From contig MWCH01000007.1 of the NCBI GenBank assembly GCA_002069945.1, forward strand, positions 1 to 54,489: a stretch of DNA of 54,489 nucleotides, given 5' to 3'. How positions within the stretch are numbered: the first letter of the stretch is position 1; each line of letters begins with the position of its first letter. The stretch comes from Microgenomates group bacterium ADurb.Bin219 (GTDB taxonomy: Bacteria > Patescibacteriota > Microgenomatia > UM-FILTER-40-11). The translations under genes and the position numbers were made by a program. Positions 51,610-54,489 of this stretch are shown in pieces. Below the pieces are notes generated by a model, which searched no databases, was not told where the DNA came from, and saw nothing but the letters and a program-made list of their open reading frames with translations.

Positions 51610-52875
51610 ATGACTAAAGTGAATCAATTCCGCCTCAAAAATAACCTACCGGTTATTTTTATTCATCTTCCCCAGGTTCCTTCGGCGGCAATCGGTTTTA
51701 TGACCAAAGTCGGTGAGCGGGATGGCGGAATGGCAAAAGCCGGAATTTCCCATCTTTTGGAGCACTTGCTTTTTGACGGAACGGAAAAATTTCCCGACCG
51801 GACCGATTTATCAATCGCCTTGGATGAAATCGGGGCGGAATTTAACGGCGAAACTTCGGAAGAAAATACCTATTATTATCTGAAATGCGAGCCGGGTAGT
51901 TTTTCCAGAGGCATGTTTATTTTGGGTCAGATGGTAACCCGATCTTTGTTGAAAGAAGAAGAATTGGCGAAGGAAAAATTGGTGATTACCCAGGAATTGA
52001 ATATGCGGGAAGACGATCCGATGATTAAGACTTTGGATTATCTTCAGGAAACGATTTTTCCCGATCATCCTCTGGGCTGTAGCCGGGAAGCGGCCTTAAA
52101 AGCGATTAACGGCTTTACCCGGAAGGATTTACTTGATCACTGGGAAAACAATTATCGCAGCCAAAGCTCGGTTTTGGTTATTTGCGGCGACAAAAAGAAA
52201 TTGGGAAAAATTAAGGATCTGGCCGAGGAAAATTTCGGCTCCTTAAGGTCGGGCGTCCGGGAAAAATTAATGCCGGTCAGCCGGGAAACGGCCGGAAGAG
52301 TAAAGATTATTGAGCGGAAAATGAGCCAGGCAAATATCGGCCTAGGGGGCCGGAGTTTTCCTTTAACCGATTCGCGGGTCTATGCCGGAAGGTTATTGGA
52401 TATTATTTTCGGTCATTCTTTTTCTTCACGGCTTTTTATGGAAATTAGGGAAAGAAGGAAATTGGCTTACGCGGTTTTTTCCGGCATTGATTTTTATCAG
52501 GATTCCGGCGTTTATTCCGTTTATGCGGGCGTTGACCGGAAAAGATTGCCCGAAGCCTTAACGGCAATTTTGGCGGAGATGAAAAAAGTCGGCGGAAAAA
52601 CGGCTGACGGAATTTCCGATCGTGAATTGGCCAAGGCCAAAAGTTACTTGCGCGGAAAAACTTTGGTTCAAATGGACGATCCATCGGCTCAGGCCGCATT
52701 TTTTGCGAAAAGGTTTTTATTTGACAATGAAGTAGTTGGCCCGGAGGAGATACTAAAAAGATATGCGTCGGTAACTAAAGACCAAGTGGTGGAAATCGGC
52801 CGTGATTTGTTTAAAAAAGAAAAATTGAATGTGGTGGTTATGGGCGAGGGGATAAAAGAAAAAGAAGTTATTTAG
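51610..52875 (+). CDS. M16 family zinc peptidase (processing-peptidase-like)
   Basis: 421 residues. Inverted zinc motif 'AGISHLLEHLLFDGTEKF' (HxxEH at 48-52), followed by 'GAEFNGETSEENTYYYLKCE' and 'LAKEKLVITQELNMREDDP', the third ligand region. The second half repeats the fold without the zinc site ('SQANIGLGGRSFPLTDS', 'LFMEIRERRKLAYAVFSGID', 'YAGVDRKRLPEAL') as in M16B proteins such as PqqL/MPP-like enzymes. Probably cytoplasmic; degrades or processes peptides. No signal peptide. Confidence 0.93.
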   Translation: MTKVNQFRLKNNLPVIFIHLPQVPSAAIGFMTKVGERDGGMAKAGISHLLEHLLFDGTEKFPDRTDLSIALDEIGAEFNGETSEENTYYYLKCEPGSFSRGMFILGQMVTRSLLKEEELAKEKLVITQELNMREDDPMIKTLDYLQETIFPDHPLGCSREAALKAINGFTRKDLLDHWENNYRSQSSVLVICGDKKKLGKIKDLAEENFGSLRSGVREKLMPVSRETAGRVKIIERKMSQANIGLGGRSFPLTDSRVYAGRLLDIIFGHSFSSRLFMEIRERRKLAYAVFSGIDFYQDSGVYSVYAGVDRKRLPEALTAILAEMKKVGGKTADGISDRELAKAKSYLRGKTLVQMDDPSAQAAFFAKRFLFDNEVVGPEEILKRYASVTKDQVVEIGRDLFKKEKLNVVVMGEGIKEKEVI

Positions 52876-52945
52876 CCTGGATAATTTGGCTTGAGATTGC
52901 TTGATTTTTATTTTAAAATTAAACTCAATATTTTAAAGCAAGACA

Positions 52946-54004
52946 ATGGAATTTCCGGTTTTTAAAACTAAAATCCCCGGTAAAGAAAAAAAATTTGATT
53001 TAAACGATCCGGCCGAGGTTCAAAAGTATTTTGATTACAAAGCCGGCGAGGAAATCGCCAAAATCAAAAAGTATTTGGAAAAAAATACTTTTGTTGCTTA
53101 TCTTCTGGGGAAAAAATCGGCCGGCAAAGGCACTTATTCCAAAATTTTTACCACAATTTTTGGGGCAGACAAAGTCGGCCATATTTCCGTAGGGGATGTG
53201 GTTCGGGCTGTAGATGAAGAAATGGCTGATCCCAAAAAGAAGAAAGAACTGATTGAGTATTTAAAGAAAAATTACCGCGGTTATTATTCGGTTGAGGAAA
53301 TTATCAAGTCCCAGGAAGATAGGGGAACCGGCAAGCCCTTATTGCCGACGGAATATATTCTGGCGCTTTTAAAAAGAGAAATTGCCAAGATGCCGCGCAA
53401 GGCTTTGTTTCTTGATGGTCTTCCCCGGACCTTGGACCAGGTTTCTTATTCCTTATTTTTCCGGGAGTTAATTGGTTTCAGGGATGACCCGGATATGTTT
53501 ATTTTGCTTCAGGTGCCGGAAGTAATTATTGACGAAAGAATTAAAACCCGGGTTATTTGCCCCAAATGCCATACTCCCCGGAATTTGAAATTGTTGGTAA
53601 CGAAAACCGCCGGTTATGACGAAAAAGAAAAGAAATTTTATCTTCAATGTGATAATCCGGAATGCAATTTGGCCAGAATGGTGACCAAAGAAGGGGACGA
53701 ATTGGGGATAGAGCCGATTCGCGAGAGGTTGACCAATGATGGTAAATTGATTGAGCAGGCTTTTTCTTTGTACGGAATCCCTAAGGTTTTATTAAGGAAT
53801 TCGGTTCCGGTTAAGGACAAGGATTCGGTTGACGATTATGAACTGACTCCGGAATTTGTTTTGGAAAATTTGGGAAACGGCAAGGTCAAGATCGGCCAAA
53901 GGCCCTGGATTATAAAAGACGATGAAGGCGTTGATTCCTTTAGTTTGATGCCTCAACCGGTAGCGGTTTCCATGATTAAGCAGATAGCGGAAATCTTGGG
54001 ATAG
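52946..54004 (+). CDS. Adenylate-kinase-like nucleoside monophosphate kinase with N-terminal extension
   Basis: 352 residues against ~215 in usual adenylate kinases. N-terminal extension of ~45 residues, P-loop 'YLLGKKSAGKGTYSKIF' (GxxxxGKGT, ~55-63), 'LDGLPRTLDQV' (~154, the NMP-site motif), and a lid with a likely zinc site, 'CPKCHTPR' (~203) and 'CDNPECN' (~234). Long inserts in the NMP-binding and lid regions and a C-terminal extension are unusual. It likely phosphorylates AMP or another NMP with ATP. Confidence 0.82.
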   Translation: MEFPVFKTKIPGKEKKFDLNDPAEVQKYFDYKAGEEIAKIKKYLEKNTFVAYLLGKKSAGKGTYSKIFTTIFGADKVGHISVGDVVRAVDEEMADPKKKKELIEYLKKNYRGYYSVEEIIKSQEDRGTGKPLLPTEYILALLKREIAKMPRKALFLDGLPRTLDQVSYSLFFRELIGFRDDPDMFILLQVPEVIIDERIKTRVICPKCHTPRNLKLLVTKTAGYDEKEKKFYLQCDNPECNLARMVTKEGDELGIEPIRERLTNDGKLIEQAFSLYGIPKVLLRNSVPVKDKDSVDDYELTPEFVLENLGNGKVKIGQRPWIIKDDEGVDSFSLMPQPVAVSMIKQIAEILG

Positions 54005-54032
54005 AGTAAAAGAGGTTTTTTTCAAAAAAAAA

Positions 54033-54079
54033 GCCCCTTGCCTTTTCTTCGGAAAGGGATCCGAAAAAAGACAAGGGGC
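54033..54079 (-). terminator. Hairpin terminator for the truncated hflX
   Basis: Stem GCCCCTTG / CAAGGGGC extended by CTTTTCTTCGG / CCGAAAAAAG with bulges; on the minus strand followed directly by nine T (54032-54024). Confidence 0.88.
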
Positions 54080-54086
54080 CAGCAGG

Positions 54087-54489
54087 CTAAGCTTCAGCTA
54101 GGGCAGCCGCAATGGCTACATTTTGGATCTGGCGGCGGTCCAGTTCAAGCTGGGTTTCACCTTCGCCTCGGGATCCTCGCACTCCTCCCCGTTGCTGTGA
54201 AAGGTTCGTCCACTTGCGGACCAGACGGGGAAGGGAGTATTGAAGGCGGGCGAGTTCGACCTGCAGCATCGCCTCCTTGGTTTGCGCCCGATCGGCGAAG
54301 ATCTGCAATATCACCTCATCGCGGTCTATCACCGCAGATTGGAATATCTCTTCCAGGTTGCGCTGAACCCGCGGGGAGATCGGCCGATCGAAGATGACGA
54401 CATCCGCTTCAAGTTCTTCCAGAAGCTCCTTGATTTCAGCCACCTTTCCGCTGCCGATGAGGGTGGCGCTGGTTTCGCCTCGAAGGGGG
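54087..54489 (-). CDS. hflX: HflX N-terminal domain, ends before the GTPase domain (5' end off window)
   Basis: At least 133 codons; the frame is open to the right edge. It begins in the window with 'LRGETSATLIGSGKVAEIKE', followed by 'DVVIFDRPISPRVQRNLEEI', 'VIDRDEVILQIFADRAQTKE', 'LQVELARLQYSLPRLVRKWT' and 'GSRGEGETQLELDRRQIQ', which are the successive landmarks of the HflX N-terminal (nucleotide-binding accessory) domain. A normal HflX would go on for ~250 residues through a coiled coil and a G domain. Here it stops after 'IAAALAEA' and a strong terminator. GC content is visibly higher than in the neighbours, suggesting separate origin. A GTG near 54443 is a later in-frame start and not preferred. 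Confidence 0.88.
   Translation of the reverse strand, partial: PLRGETSATLIGSGKVAEIKELLEELEADVVIFDRPISPRVQRNLEEIFQSAVIDRDEVILQIFADRAQTKEAMLQVELARLQYSLPRLVRKWTNLSQQRGGVRGSRGEGETQLELDRRQIQNVAIAAALAEA

Noticed and set aside
54038-54397. 119-codon plus-strand ORF
   Set aside because: Exact antisense of the recognisable HflX N-domain and begins inside its terminator hairpin.
1-54489. Alternative genetic code (TGA as Gly/Trp)
   Set aside because: Several clear genes end in TGA, often as ATGA overlaps with the next start (11326, 21675, 23738).
1-54489. Transposons, prophage or integrase locus
   Set aside because: The integrase-like domains at 1860-2610 lack the catalytic half, and no transposase, terminal inverted repeats or phage structural operon was found.

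Overview
The window reads as a chromosomal segment of an ultrasmall Candidate Phyla Radiation (Patescibacteria) bacterium, most like the Microgenomates group. This is an inference from style: AT-rich DNA, compact operons with ATGA/TAATG overlaps, TGA used as an ordinary stop, many multi-membrane GT-C glycosyltransferases, many B12-type radical SAM enzymes, a ComEA/split-ComEC competence set, and low-complexity or palindromic repeats inserted inside genes. No rRNA, tRNA, CRISPR array or transposase was seen.

Layout. (1) 1-2610, minus strand: a giant surface protein running off the left edge. Its cytoplasmic N-terminus looks like two tandem tyrosine-recombinase core-binding (SAM-like) domains, followed by one membrane helix and a long tail-fibre/collagen-like exterior. 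It is preceded by a 60-bp tandem repeat in which each unit carries a promoter-like element, and then about 630 bp of gene-free AT-rich DNA. (2) 3460-33365: a surface-glycan biosynthesis region with ten GT-C-like membrane proteins (one ending in an NPCBM carbohydrate-binding module), three GT2 glycosyltransferases, one SAM methyltransferase, one UDP-galactopyranose-mutase-like flavoprotein (frame disrupted in its FAD loop) and four B12-binding radical SAM proteins. Its core (16099-25434) is an array of tandem paralogues with a near-identical 367-bp conversion tract. (3) 33439-40041: a minus-strand surface-protein operon with two consecutive WxL-like + DUF916-like pairs, resembling the Csc complexes of Gram-positives, flanked by Ig-like membrane proteins and a kinase-like membrane protein without a catalytic domain. 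(4) 40146-44108: competence genes comEA and a ComEC split into a channel ORF and a metallo-beta-lactamase ORF, with a LamG-type surface protein between comEA and the channel ORF. (5) 44163-54489: plus-strand genes (argS, DUF2207 membrane protein, metallophosphoesterase, M16 peptidase, adenylate-kinase-like enzyme) alternating with minus-strand cassettes of small orphan genes and a C-terminally truncated HflX.

The strongest system-level signal is two translation-initiation styles side by side. Several ordinary genes have a -10 box only 6-9 nt before the ATG, predicting leaderless mRNAs. The small minus-strand orphan cassettes instead have strong Shine-Dalgarno sites and hairpin terminators. 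Together with the unusual left-edge receptor-like protein and argS carrying three different in-frame repeat insertions, these are the points most worth follow-up.
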